Source: Thiomicrorhabdus sediminis (GTDB lineage: Bacteria; Pseudomonadota; Gammaproteobacteria; Thiomicrospirales; Thiomicrospiraceae). Taken from it: DNA of 64,000 bases. The notes under the pieces were generated by a model. That model did not search any database and was not told the origin of the DNA. It saw only the letters and a program-made list of their open reading frames with translations. This document shows positions 1 through 9,079 of this stretch, in pieces. The position numbers and the translations under genes were made by a program. The stretch lies in the NCBI RefSeq assembly GCF_005885815.1, contig NZ_CP040602.1:2247630-2311629 (forward strand), written 5' to 3'. Positions within the stretch are counted from its first letter, which is position 1; the number at the start of each line of letters is the position of its first letter.

Positions 1-758
1 AGCATCTTGGCATCAGCACCTTTGCCGATTACCTACAGCGTTTCGGTTTCCCGCAGGATGAAATCAACCTGCACCGCGACCTGTCATTGGCATTGGGTAG
101 CGTACAATTCACCCCTCTCGAAGTCGCTCGTGGTTATGCCACCTTCTCCAATACAGGCTATCTGATCGAGCCTTATCTGATTGAAGAGGTCAGAGACTTT
201 AATGGTGACTTGCTGTTTAAGGCTGAACCCAAACGTGCCTGTTTACATAACCAATGTATTGAAGGCGACAACCTGAATGCACCAAGAGTGATTGAAGAAC
301 GTAACGCCTATATCATGACCAGCATTATGCAGGATGTGATTCGCATTGGTTCCGGTAGAAAGGCGCGCGCTTTACAACGTGAAGATATTGCCGGTAAAAC
401 CGGTACCACTAACGAGCAAAAAGACGCCTGGTTCTCCGGCTTCAATGGCAATATTGTTACCACTGTATGGACCGGTTTCGACACCCCATCGACCCTGGGT
501 AGAAGTGAAGTCGGTGGGCGCGCATCCTTGCCTATCTGGATGGAGTATATGGAATTGGCATTAAAAGCTTACCCGAATATTCCGTTTATGCAGCCGGAAG
601 GGCTGGTGAATATTCAGATTGATAAGGATACAGGTCAAGCGGTACCGGTTGGTACACCGGGAGCCGTTGAAGAGATCTTTAGAGAAGAAAACGCACCGGA
701 AATTCCAAGCGTCAGTCAGAAAAAAATCGAAGAAATTACCGAAGACCTATTTGAATAG
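1..758 (+). CDS. mrcA: Penicillin-binding protein 1A, C-terminal part (partial)
   Basis: This is the 3' end of a bifunctional peptidoglycan synthase; the open frame enters the window at base 3 with no start codon. It covers the end of the transpeptidase domain. Visible are the family stretch around LSLALGSVQFTPLEVARGYA, the KTGTT box near base 400 (the KTG active-site triad that lines the beta-lactam-binding pocket) and the DAWFSGF stretch just after it. The product would cross-link peptidoglycan in the periplasm, anchored by an N-terminal membrane helix outside the window. It ends 20 bases before the next gene. The family assignment is secure; the mrcA name rests on similarity to the PBP1A rather than the PBP1B branch. 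Confidence 0.9.
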   Translation, partial: HLGISTFADYLQRFGFPQDEINLHRDLSLALGSVQFTPLEVARGYATFSNTGYLIEPYLIEEVRDFNGDLLFKAEPKRACLHNQCIEGDNLNAPRVIEERNAYIMTSIMQDVIRIGSGRKARALQREDIAGKTGTTNEQKDAWFSGFNGNIVTTVWTGFDTPSTLGRSEVGGRASLPIWMEYMELALKAYPNIPFMQPEGLVNIQIDKDTGQAVPVGTPGAVEEIFREENAPEIPSVSQKKIEEITEDLFE

Positions 759-778
759 ATAACAAACAAGGAGCCGCT

Positions 779-1675
779 ATGGATTGGCAAGCATTTTCTG
801 AATACCTCAGCAATCAACTCAACCAACCAATCCATATCGAAACGGCTCATTCGGTTGCCGGCGGAGATATCCATCAAGCCTACCAACTGCATTGTCACGA
901 CAAAAATCTGTTCTTAAAGCTCAATCAAGCTCACCTGCTACCTCTGTTTGCCTGTGAAGCACATGGCTTAGCGGCGATTCAACGCAGCTTAACCATGCGC
1001 TGCCCTAAAGTGCTCGGTTATGGCGAATACAACAACCAAGCCTGGCTGTTAATGGAGCACCTGGAGTTGACTCATCAGGGCGATGACTTCGAGCGCGGTC
1101 GCTCCTTGGCACATATGCATCATACGGTGAATCGGGATGCTCAACCCTTTGGCTGGTTTGAAGACAACTATATCGGTCATAGCGCACAAAACAACGCATG
1201 GCATAGTGACTGGACTGATTTTTACGGCTCGCAACGACTCAAACCTCAACTCGAATTGGCACAACTGCGTGGTGCCGGTAAAGAGCTTTTTGACTTAGGT
1301 CACCAGTTGATTGCACACCTCGACTATTGGTTTAGCGATTATCAGCCCGAAGCTTCGCTTCTCCATGGTGACCTGTGGGGTGGCAATAGCGCTTTTATCA
1401 AAGACAAAAATGGGAATGAACCGGTTATTTTTGATCCCGCTTGTTACTATGGCGACCGCGAAACGGACTTGGCCATGACCGAACTGTTTGGCGGCTTCAG
1501 CCGCGATTTTTATGACGGTTATCAAAGCGTTTTTCCAATTGATGCTGGCTATCAACAACGAAAATCGCTCTATAACCTTTACCATATTCTCAATCACTTC
1601 AACCTGTTTGGCGGTCACTACGAGCATCAGGCACTCAACAGCATCAAGCAACTATTGGCGCAATGCAGCACTTGA
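779..1675 (+). CDS. Fructosamine kinase family protein
   Basis: This 298-residue cytosolic protein belongs to the fructosamine-3-kinase/ketosamine-kinase family of the protein-kinase-like (APH) fold. Motifs seen are the N-terminal AGGDIHQAY nucleotide loop, LLHGDLWGGN (catalytic loop with Asp and Asn) and IFDPACYYGDRETDLAM (metal-binding DxD-like region). Members phosphorylate sugar-protein adducts, or sugar adducts of small amines, so that the adducts fall apart. Length is normal for the bacterial family. An AAGGAG ribosome-binding site lies just upstream of the ATG, and the gene follows the PBP gene closely, so the two may be cotranscribed. The true substrate of bacterial members is generally unknown. 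Confidence 0.88.
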   Translation: MDWQAFSEYLSNQLNQPIHIETAHSVAGGDIHQAYQLHCHDKNLFLKLNQAHLLPLFACEAHGLAAIQRSLTMRCPKVLGYGEYNNQAWLLMEHLELTHQGDDFERGRSLAHMHHTVNRDAQPFGWFEDNYIGHSAQNNAWHSDWTDFYGSQRLKPQLELAQLRGAGKELFDLGHQLIAHLDYWFSDYQPEASLLHGDLWGGNSAFIKDKNGNEPVIFDPACYYGDRETDLAMTELFGGFSRDFYDGYQSVFPIDAGYQQRKSLYNLYHILNHFNLFGGHYEHQALNSIKQLLAQCST

Positions 1676-1698
1676 TGGCGTTGTTTCGGCGGCAAACT

Positions 1699-2442
<744 letters not shown>

Positions 2443-2469
2443 GCCAGATAGCGGCTGAATACAGCCAAT

Positions 2470-2519
2470 AAAAAACCCTTACTTACTGCCCGAACAGGTA
2501 GCTGAATTAAGGGTTTTTT
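2470..2519. terminator. Bidirectional terminator between adk and the GGDEF/EAL gene
   Basis: A hairpin with arms AAAAACCCTTA and TAAGGGTTTTT lies in the 103-base gap between convergent genes. It has T-runs on both strands and would serve both. Confidence 0.85.
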
Positions 2520-2545
2520 ATTGCTTAAAATATTACGGGCAAGTA

Positions 2546-5479
2546 TCAGCCTTTAGCACTCAAGAATTTCTCTTCCATAACCTCTGCCAGCACCGGTCTA
2601 CTGAATCCATAACCCTGATACTCATCACAACTGTTCTGCTGCAAGAACTCTAACTGAGCATCGGTTTCCACCCCTTCGGCAATCGTTGAATAGCCAAGAC
2701 TTTCTGCCATCTGAATAATCGCCGACACAATCGCTCTGTCATCGTCATTGGTAGCAATATCTCGCACAAACGACTGGTCGATTTTCAGTTTATGGATATT
2801 GAACTGTTTGAGATAACTCAATGAAGAATAGCCGGTACCGAAATCATCAATCGCCAATCGAATGCCTTTAGCATGCAGCTTATTCAAGGCTGTAATCGCC
2901 CGTGTCGGGTTTTCCATCATCATCGATTCGGTCAACTCCAACTCTAGATACTCCGGTGGAATCTCATACTTTTTCAACAAAGCTTCAATTGATTTATCCA
3001 ACCCTTCATTCTTAAACTGTAACGCTGATAGGTTAACCGCCATAACAACTGGCTGAAACCCTTTATCGAGCCAGCTGCGCAACTGTTTAAGCGCGGTCTC
3101 CAAGACCCACTCACCAAGCGGCAGAATCAAGCCATTGCTTTCCGCTTGAGGAATAAAATCCAGTGGCGGAATAATTCCCATTTCGGGGTGCTTCCAGCGA
3201 ATTAATGCCTCCACCCCTTTCAAACGTTTAGTTTGTATATCAACTTGCGGCTGATATTCGAGATAAAACTGTTTCTGAGTCAAAGCTTCATGCATTGCCG
3301 AATCAATTTTAAGGATACGGCTGACATTAAGCTGCATCTCATTATCAAAGAATAGATAGGTGTCGATGCCAATCTGTTTGGCTCTTGCCAAGGCGGTGTC
3401 CGAACTCTGAAATAACAGCGAAAAGTCATTGCCATTTTCCGGATACATGGCAATCCCCATCGATGCGGTCATTAACACCTGTTCGGATTTGACCACAAAG
3501 TTATGTTTGAGCACTTCCTTTACTTTATTCACCAGTTGAATAATTTGCTGAGTATTGGTTGACGGCATTAAGATGGCAAACTCATCACCCCCCAATCTGG
3601 CAAGTGTATCTTTTGCCGAAATGGTCGATTTCAAACGTCTGGCAAACTCAACCAACACCTCATCACCGGCAGAGTGCCCTAGAGAATCATTCAGGTTTTT
3701 AAAACGGTCCAAACCAATTAACAGTAAACCGACCTGAAGTTTGAGTTGTCTGGCATTATCTAAAACATAATTGGCACGTTCCACCAGCAGTTGCCGGTTT
3801 GGCAATTCCGTCAAAATATCGTAATGCATCAATTTTTCTATGCGCGTTTGCGAAGCAAGTTTTTCTGTCAAATCGACAATAGATGCCAAGACATAGTTCT
3901 CTTCACTGCCTTTGATTGGTGTCAAACTGACTTCGACGCGGAATTCCTCACCGTTTTGACGTTTGGCAAACAACATTCGGTTTGCCGCCATCTCACGCTG
4001 CTGCATATTTTGCATATAGCCATCAACTAAAGACGAATGCTGCTCATGCATCGAATTAGGCACCAAAATTTCAATCGGCTGTGTAAGCAGTTCTTCATCC
4101 TTATAACCAAACAGAAGATTGGCTTTCTTGTTGGCCAGAACGATGCAGCCTTGTTTGTCTACCATTATCATTGCATTTGGCGAAGCTTGCAAAGCGGATC
4201 GAAACCGTTCATGCTCGATACGGCGATGAGTCACATCGGTGTGGGTACCAATAACCTCAACAATGTTACCGAATTTATCGCGTCCTTCTTTGCCTCGCGA
4301 ATAAATCCAACGATAATCGCCATTTTTATGTTTGAAGCGCACCTCGACTTCAAACAACTCATTTTTTCCAAGTGTTTGCTTGTGAGATTGTATGGCCTCT
4401 TCAAATATGGCCTTATCATCAGGATGAAGCAGGCTTTGCAATGCAGAGAAGCTGTTTGCCAGCTCATGATCGTTATAACCGAGCTGGCGCTTGAGAATCG
4501 GTGACAAATAGACATAATCGCCACCCAAAGGCCAACGCCAAAGCCCGGTATCCGTTGAAGTTACCGCCAAATCCAGCGTTTCTTGCGATTCCTTAAGTCG
4601 ATTAAAGGGGATATCGATGGCTTCGACAACTATCGCTCTATAGATCATAAAATAAGCGACTACCTTATAGAGGTGCCCCATAATGTTATAAACGCCGGTC
4701 ATGGTCGAATACCAGGTGAAATAAAGCTCACTCATCGCTGTAACCAGCACCGCACCGATTAACAGCGGAACATGAAGGCTGCGAGGTCGGTTTAATTGTG
4801 TTAGCAATATTAAAGCGGTGAGCACATTCATACCGATAATGACATATTCGAGATTTTTCTTAAGATCCGTTAAGCCCTGTCCCTCAACAAACCAAACCGG
4901 CATTAAATCAATTCGGTAAATGACCAGCCATAAAAATACCAAGGTAAAGGTTAATGAAGCGATAAAAATTGCGGTTCGATTTAAATGCAACTCAATTTTA
5001 CTGACCAGATAGATCGCCAATAACAACAGACCAAAAGCACTGATAAAACGTGCCGCCATCCAGAAATTCAAATGTTTTTGTACGTCGTTATGACTGAGAA
5101 AATCCGGCATGCCACCATAGGAAACGGCATGGAAATAATCGAAAATGCCGACATTAAAAAAGATTAATGAAAGCAACAACAAGCTGCTTGGCAGTTTATG
5201 GTTCGCCACATTCCAGCCAACAATAAAAACCATCAATGAGATAAATACCGAGACCATTTCCATAGCCAAATGTAGCGATAGATACGACGCCACATAGGTG
5301 TATTGCTCAGTTATATCAATAACACCTAAAATCAATTGAATTGAGGCTAAGACAGCAATAATCATTGCTACGCCCCAGAAGCTCGTCTGGTAGGCAGGAT
5401 GCAAAGTTAAAAACGTTTTCGGCTGGAGAGCCAATTCCGTGTTGGGCATTTTTAATAATCCAATTTTCAAGTCCGTCAC
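2546..5479 (-). CDS. Membrane-bound MASE3-like/PAS/PAS/GGDEF/EAL cyclic-di-GMP protein
   Basis: This 977-residue sensor has about eight hydrophobic helices in the first 300 residues. The pattern, including FHAVSYGGMPDF, resembles the MASE3 sensor. Two PAS domains follow (about 300-425 and 425-550), then GGDEF (about 555-710, intact RLGGDEFAIL) and EAL (about 725-970, intact EALIRW and EGVET). Both catalytic signatures look complete, so it could make and/or degrade cyclic-di-GMP. The signal sensed is unknown. The first possible start is a GTG; a second start at 5449 would shorten it by ten residues. It is monocistronic and convergent with adk. Confidence 0.92.
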   Translation of the reverse strand: MTDLKIGLLKMPNTELALQPKTFLTLHPAYQTSFWGVAMIIAVLASIQLILGVIDITEQYTYVASYLSLHLAMEMVSVFISLMVFIVGWNVANHKLPSSLLLLSLIFFNVGIFDYFHAVSYGGMPDFLSHNDVQKHLNFWMAARFISAFGLLLLAIYLVSKIELHLNRTAIFIASLTFTLVFLWLVIYRIDLMPVWFVEGQGLTDLKKNLEYVIIGMNVLTALILLTQLNRPRSLHVPLLIGAVLVTAMSELYFTWYSTMTGVYNIMGHLYKVVAYFMIYRAIVVEAIDIPFNRLKESQETLDLAVTSTDTGLWRWPLGGDYVYLSPILKRQLGYNDHELANSFSALQSLLHPDDKAIFEEAIQSHKQTLGKNELFEVEVRFKHKNGDYRWIYSRGKEGRDKFGNIVEVIGTHTDVTHRRIEHERFRSALQASPNAMIMVDKQGCIVLANKKANLLFGYKDEELLTQPIEILVPNSMHEQHSSLVDGYMQNMQQREMAANRMLFAKRQNGEEFRVEVSLTPIKGSEENYVLASIVDLTEKLASQTRIEKLMHYDILTELPNRQLLVERANYVLDNARQLKLQVGLLLIGLDRFKNLNDSLGHSAGDEVLVEFARRLKSTISAKDTLARLGGDEFAILMPSTNTQQIIQLVNKVKEVLKHNFVVKSEQVLMTASMGIAMYPENGNDFSLLFQSSDTALARAKQIGIDTYLFFDNEMQLNVSRILKIDSAMHEALTQKQFYLEYQPQVDIQTKRLKGVEALIRWKHPEMGIIPPLDFIPQAESNGLILPLGEWVLETALKQLRSWLDKGFQPVVMAVNLSALQFKNEGLDKSIEALLKKYEIPPEYLELELTESMMMENPTRAITALNKLHAKGIRLAIDDFGTGYSSLSYLKQFNIHKLKIDQSFVRDIATNDDDRAIVSAIIQMAESLGYSTIAEGVETDAQLEFLQQNSCDEYQGYGFSRPVLAEVMEEKFLSAKG

Positions 5480-6041
5480 TGTCTGCTTAATTGATTTTGC
5501 ACCGAATCATCATAAGGTCTTTACCATTCGATTGGCCGCAGTGTTACTTGAAGCTAGAAAGGGAGACAGATTTTAGGCAAATATCTCTATGTTATCAGTT
5601 ATATCACAAATCACAGCAACCGGCATCGAGGGCAAGCATATAATCTCGTTACAGTACTCTATCACGCGACCTTGCGACTCAGACCTAAACTAATCAACCG
5701 TTTGATATCTATCATCTTTTTGAGCAATTATTGCCTAGCATTTGTCATTTACCCAAAAAAAAATGTTTTAATAAGACTATGCATACCATCTATAGAGCAG
5801 AACTGCAAAATGCAAACAAATGGGGAAACAAAACTTCTCAATCGACGTGCCTTCTGCTCTATCTAAGGTATTTGGCCAATTACTTACAGCCACTTGTTGA
5901 TGAGAGATTATGCACAAAAGTGATGGCGGGCAGAGAGGGTTAACTCTTCATTCTGATAAAGCCTATAGCTATTAAACAATTACCGGTAATTTGACCGATG
6001 CTAGAGGCCAGAACGCCAATTTCAGGCATCATCGAGGAAGT
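5480..6041. other. Intergenic region between divergent genes
   Basis: About 560 A/T-rich bases separate the divergent GGDEF/EAL and antiporter genes. Only short open frames without family resemblance are present. The region must hold both promoters, but I see no strong match to a -35/-10 pair. Confidence 0.5.
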
Positions 6042-7685
6042 ATGTTGGAAAGCAGTTTTTTGGAATTCAGCGCCTTATTAGGCATTTCAGCAGTAATGGG
6101 GCTGTTAGCGTTACAATTGCGCCAACCCTTGATTGTTGCCTTTATCGCTGTAGGTATACTGGTTGGCCCCTCTGTTCTCGGCCTAGTCCAAAGCAATGAA
6201 AAACTTGAGCTGCTTGCCCACTTGGGTATTGCCATCCTACTGTTTGTAGTGGGCTTGAAACTAGATCTACAAATTATCCGAAGTTTAGGTTTGGTTGCTT
6301 TATTAACCGGCTTGGGACAAGTGTTTTTTACCTCTGTTGTTGGTTTTTTTATTGCTCTGGCTATGGGCATTAGCCCTATTGGCGCGCTATATATTGCAGT
6401 CGCGCTAACCTTTTCCAGCACCATTATTATCGTCAAGTTATTGTCCGATAAACGGGAACTCGATTCTTTACATGGGCGTATCGCCATTGGTTTTTTGATT
6501 GTGCAGGATATCATTGTCATTATAGCGATGATTACCTTAACAGCCATAGGCCAGTCTTCTCAGAGTGGCAATATTTCTTATGAAGTATTTTCTACCATAC
6601 TTAAGGGGCTTGTAATGCTATTTGTGGTAGCCATTTTAATGCGTTACTTCATTCCGGGCTTATTAAACCGTTTAGCACATTCACCTGAGCTACTCATTTT
6701 ATTTGCGATATCGTGGGCTGTACTGGGCGCGTCCGCAGGTTACCTGCTTGGATTTAGTCAAGAAGTAGGAGCATTCCTCGCGGGGGTTTCTCTGGCTTCT
6801 ACCCATTACCGTGAATTAATAGGCGCGCGCTTGGTGAGTTTACGGGATTTTTTGTTACTGTTCTTTTTTATCAATCTAGGTGCCAATTTGGATATCAGCA
6901 ATTTAGGTTTGCAAATTATCCCTGCCATCATGTTATCTGTGTTTGTATTGATCGGTAACCCCCTTATTGTAATGGTCATTATGGGCTACATAGGATACCG
7001 AAAACGTACTGGTTTTTTAGCAGGACTGACCGTCGCGCAAATTAGTGAATTCTCATTGATACTTGCGGCTCTCGGTTATAACCTAGGACATATTGATGAA
7101 CAAGCGGTGGCTTTAATCACCCTAGTAGGACTGATTACAATCTCCGCATCGACCTATATGATAATCTACTCACAGAAACTTTATGAAAAGCTCGCTCCCT
7201 ATTTAGGCATTTTTGAACGTTCAGAACCATTCAGGGAACTCGAACTTGACCAACAGCCCTCTCACAAGAAGACAGATGTCATTGTATTTGGCTTGGGACG
7301 TTTAGGCATGAAAATAGCGCAGAGTCTGCAAAACGAGGGTTTGAACGTGTTAGCCGTCGACTTCAATCCTGAACTGTTAAAATCCTCCTCGCAACATGGC
7401 GTTCCCACTAGGTACGGCGATGCAGAAGATCCGGAATTCATTCTCAATTTACCTTTATCTGAAACAAAATGGCTTATCAGTACTTTACCCGACAAGTCTA
7501 TAAATATAGGCATATTGAAATGCTTGAAAGAATCCGGCTATCAAGGAAGGACAGCCGTAGCAGCCTATCGGCAATCGGACAGTGATGTCTTAATCAATCA
7601 AGGTGCCGATATGACTCTTATTCCTTACCAAGATGCTGCTATAGAGGCGGTAACTCGGATTTTAAACGCATCAGGAGGTAAATAG
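6042..7685 (+). CDS. Kef-type cation:proton antiporter (CPA2) with RCK domain
   Basis: This inner-membrane transporter exchanges monovalent cations (probably K+ or Na+) for protons. About 12 hydrophobic segments cover residues 5-390, followed by a cytosolic TrkA-N/RCK nucleotide-binding domain from about residue 405 (VIVFGLGRLGMKIAQSL, with a Rossmann glycine pattern). It resembles the YbaL/KefB branch and lacks an obvious second RCK_C domain. The ATG at 6042 is chosen because GAGGA precedes it by three bases and the hydrophobic region starts right after; an in-frame upstream start at 5991 is possible. The stop lies four bases before the next gene, so the pair is an operon. Confidence 0.88.
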   Translation: MLESSFLEFSALLGISAVMGLLALQLRQPLIVAFIAVGILVGPSVLGLVQSNEKLELLAHLGIAILLFVVGLKLDLQIIRSLGLVALLTGLGQVFFTSVVGFFIALAMGISPIGALYIAVALTFSSTIIIVKLLSDKRELDSLHGRIAIGFLIVQDIIVIIAMITLTAIGQSSQSGNISYEVFSTILKGLVMLFVVAILMRYFIPGLLNRLAHSPELLILFAISWAVLGASAGYLLGFSQEVGAFLAGVSLASTHYRELIGARLVSLRDFLLLFFFINLGANLDISNLGLQIIPAIMLSVFVLIGNPLIVMVIMGYIGYRKRTGFLAGLTVAQISEFSLILAALGYNLGHIDEQAVALITLVGLITISASTYMIIYSQKLYEKLAPYLGIFERSEPFRELELDQQPSHKKTDVIVFGLGRLGMKIAQSLQNEGLNVLAVDFNPELLKSSSQHGVPTRYGDAEDPEFILNLPLSETKWLISTLPDKSINIGILKCLKESGYQGRTAVAAYRQSDSDVLINQGADMTLIPYQDAAIEAVTRILNASGGK

Positions 7686-7688
7686 ATT

Positions 7689-8666
7689 ATGGACACTTTA
7701 AAGACAATCCTTTTTGTATCTGAAAAGGGTTTGCAACAAGAGCAGAATTTATTTTCATGGACTCTTGAGTTGGCGGCAAGACATAATGCGGTATTAAAGG
7801 TGCTTCGCGTTTTGCCAGCCGTATCGTCTAGTTTTGCCTCTTGGCTAGAAAACAGCACCCCGGAAAGTATGCAAAAACAGCAACAAGCAATGCAGATAGA
7901 CGATATCAAGTCTTGGTTACAACAGGCTGAACAGCTAAAGGTTAAGACCACACTAGACGTCCAATTTGGGAAATTGTTCTTTAAGGTTATTGAACAAGTG
8001 CTGACAACTGATGCGGATTTAGTGGTTAAACTGTCTGATGATACCGACAGTATCGACAATACCTTATTTGGCAGTCAGGATCTCCACCTACTGCGTAAAT
8101 GCCCCTGCGCCGTACTACTTCATAAAAACGGAAACAAACTGCCCTATAAAAACGTCGTAGCAAGTATTGACGTGGAGACCGATTTTCTGAGTGATGATTA
8201 TGCTAAAAGCCCCCGTCCAACTCTGGACCCACAGCGCTTAAATTCACGTATTATGAATTGGGCGACACAACTTTATCCAGAAACTAACCTGAGAGTGATT
8301 CATGCATGGATGCCAGAAGGAGAGGAGTTGATCTATCATTGGAATACAGATTGGTCTGAGGAAGATATCTACGCATTTAATGAAAAGGAGCGTCATTTAC
8401 ACCAAAAGGCAATGGATCTGGAAGTGGAACCCTATTACCAAAAAGACCCTAATCTACAAACGGTATTGACCAAAGGGTTGCCACAAAAGGTCATTTCTGA
8501 TTGGCTGACTCAGCACCCATGCGACCTTTTAGTCATGGGAACGGTTGCTCGTGTCGGTATTGCAGGATGGTTTATAGGCAATACCGCGGAAGAAATTCTA
8601 CAACAGGTAAATTGCTCGGTTTTGGCCGTTAAACCTAAAGAATTTGTCACACCAATCAAGCTATAG
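7689..8666 (+). CDS. Tandem universal stress protein (UspE-like)
   Basis: This 325-residue cytosolic protein has two Usp domains, about residues 1-150 and 150-320. The second ends in the recognisable GTVARVGIAGWFIGNTAEEI and VNCSVLAVKP stretches. The arrangement matches UspE-type proteins, which act in stress and growth arrest. AGGAGG (7674-7679) overlaps the end of the antiporter gene, so translation follows directly. Its pairing with a Kef-type antiporter suggests it responds to membrane or ionic stress. That role is inferred. Confidence 0.85.
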   Translation: MDTLKTILFVSEKGLQQEQNLFSWTLELAARHNAVLKVLRVLPAVSSSFASWLENSTPESMQKQQQAMQIDDIKSWLQQAEQLKVKTTLDVQFGKLFFKVIEQVLTTDADLVVKLSDDTDSIDNTLFGSQDLHLLRKCPCAVLLHKNGNKLPYKNVVASIDVETDFLSDDYAKSPRPTLDPQRLNSRIMNWATQLYPETNLRVIHAWMPEGEELIYHWNTDWSEEDIYAFNEKERHLHQKAMDLEVEPYYQKDPNLQTVLTKGLPQKVISDWLTQHPCDLLVMGTVARVGIAGWFIGNTAEEILQQVNCSVLAVKPKEFVTPIKL

Positions 8667-8776
8667 AGAAAAGAATTGTTGCTGAACTAAATCCACAAAA
8701 CCGATGCCAATGACCGAACAAAAATGCTACCCGTTTGGCCACAAAAAATAAAATTAACATATTTCAAAAATAATAT

Positions 8777-8806
8777 TTGACAGTTCCCCCCCCCCCTCTA
8801 TAAAAT
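8777..8806 (+). promoter_or_regulatory. Orphan tRNA-Phe promoter (left copy)
   Basis: TTGACA at 8777-8782 and TATAAA at 8799-8804 match the promoter in front of the intact tRNA-Phe at 49352-49380. Here the spacer is replaced by a run of eleven Cs (8786-8796). It now drives only a truncated tRNA. Confidence 0.6.
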
Positions 8807-8811
8807 ACGCC

Positions 8812-8861
8812 CCATCTGATTTAGGCCTGATAGCTCAGTCGGTAGAGCAAGGGATTGAAAA
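8812..8861 (+). repeat. Left attachment repeat (attL)
   Basis: These 50 bases are identical to 49386-49435. They span 12 bases of leader and the first 38 bases of tRNA-Phe, up to the anticodon loop. Similarity to the right copy, with mismatches, extends upstream through the promoter. Confidence 0.88.
8824..8861 (+). pseudogene. Truncated tRNA-Phe (5' half only)
   Basis: This is identical to the first 38 bases of the intact tRNA-Phe at 49398. It runs from the acceptor 5' strand through the D arm into the anticodon loop, then diverges at 8862. There is no T arm or 3' acceptor strand, so it cannot make a tRNA. Confidence 0.9.
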
Positions 8862-8911
8862 CCCTTTTAGAGCCAATAATATTAAAATAAATAAAAATAC
8901 AGATTATTATC

Positions 8912-8936
8912 AAAGCCCGTTTTTACGGGCTTTTTT
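8912..8936 (+). terminator. Rho-independent terminator after the orphan tRNA half
   Basis: The stem GCCCGT/ACGGGC has a TTTT loop and is followed by six Ts. It would stop transcripts from the orphan tRNA promoter before they enter the island. Confidence 0.85.
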
Positions 8937-9079
8937 GTACATAAAATAAAAATACAATCGTATCAAATTAAGCATGTTAATATTTTATACATTTTATTAA
9001 CCAATACTTTTTGATACGCTATATGGAGAAAAGGACTAAACATCTGTAGGCAAATTCATGCGATTTAAAACCAACTCTC

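Noticed and set aside
1005-1651. Several antisense open frames opposite the fructosamine kinase gene
   Set aside because: They lie wholly inside a well-matched gene on the other strand and show no family resemblance or ribosome-binding site.
5672-5943. Two overlapping short frames upstream of the antiporter
   Set aside because: Composition is low-complexity A/T, there is no ribosome-binding site, and neither resembles a protein family.
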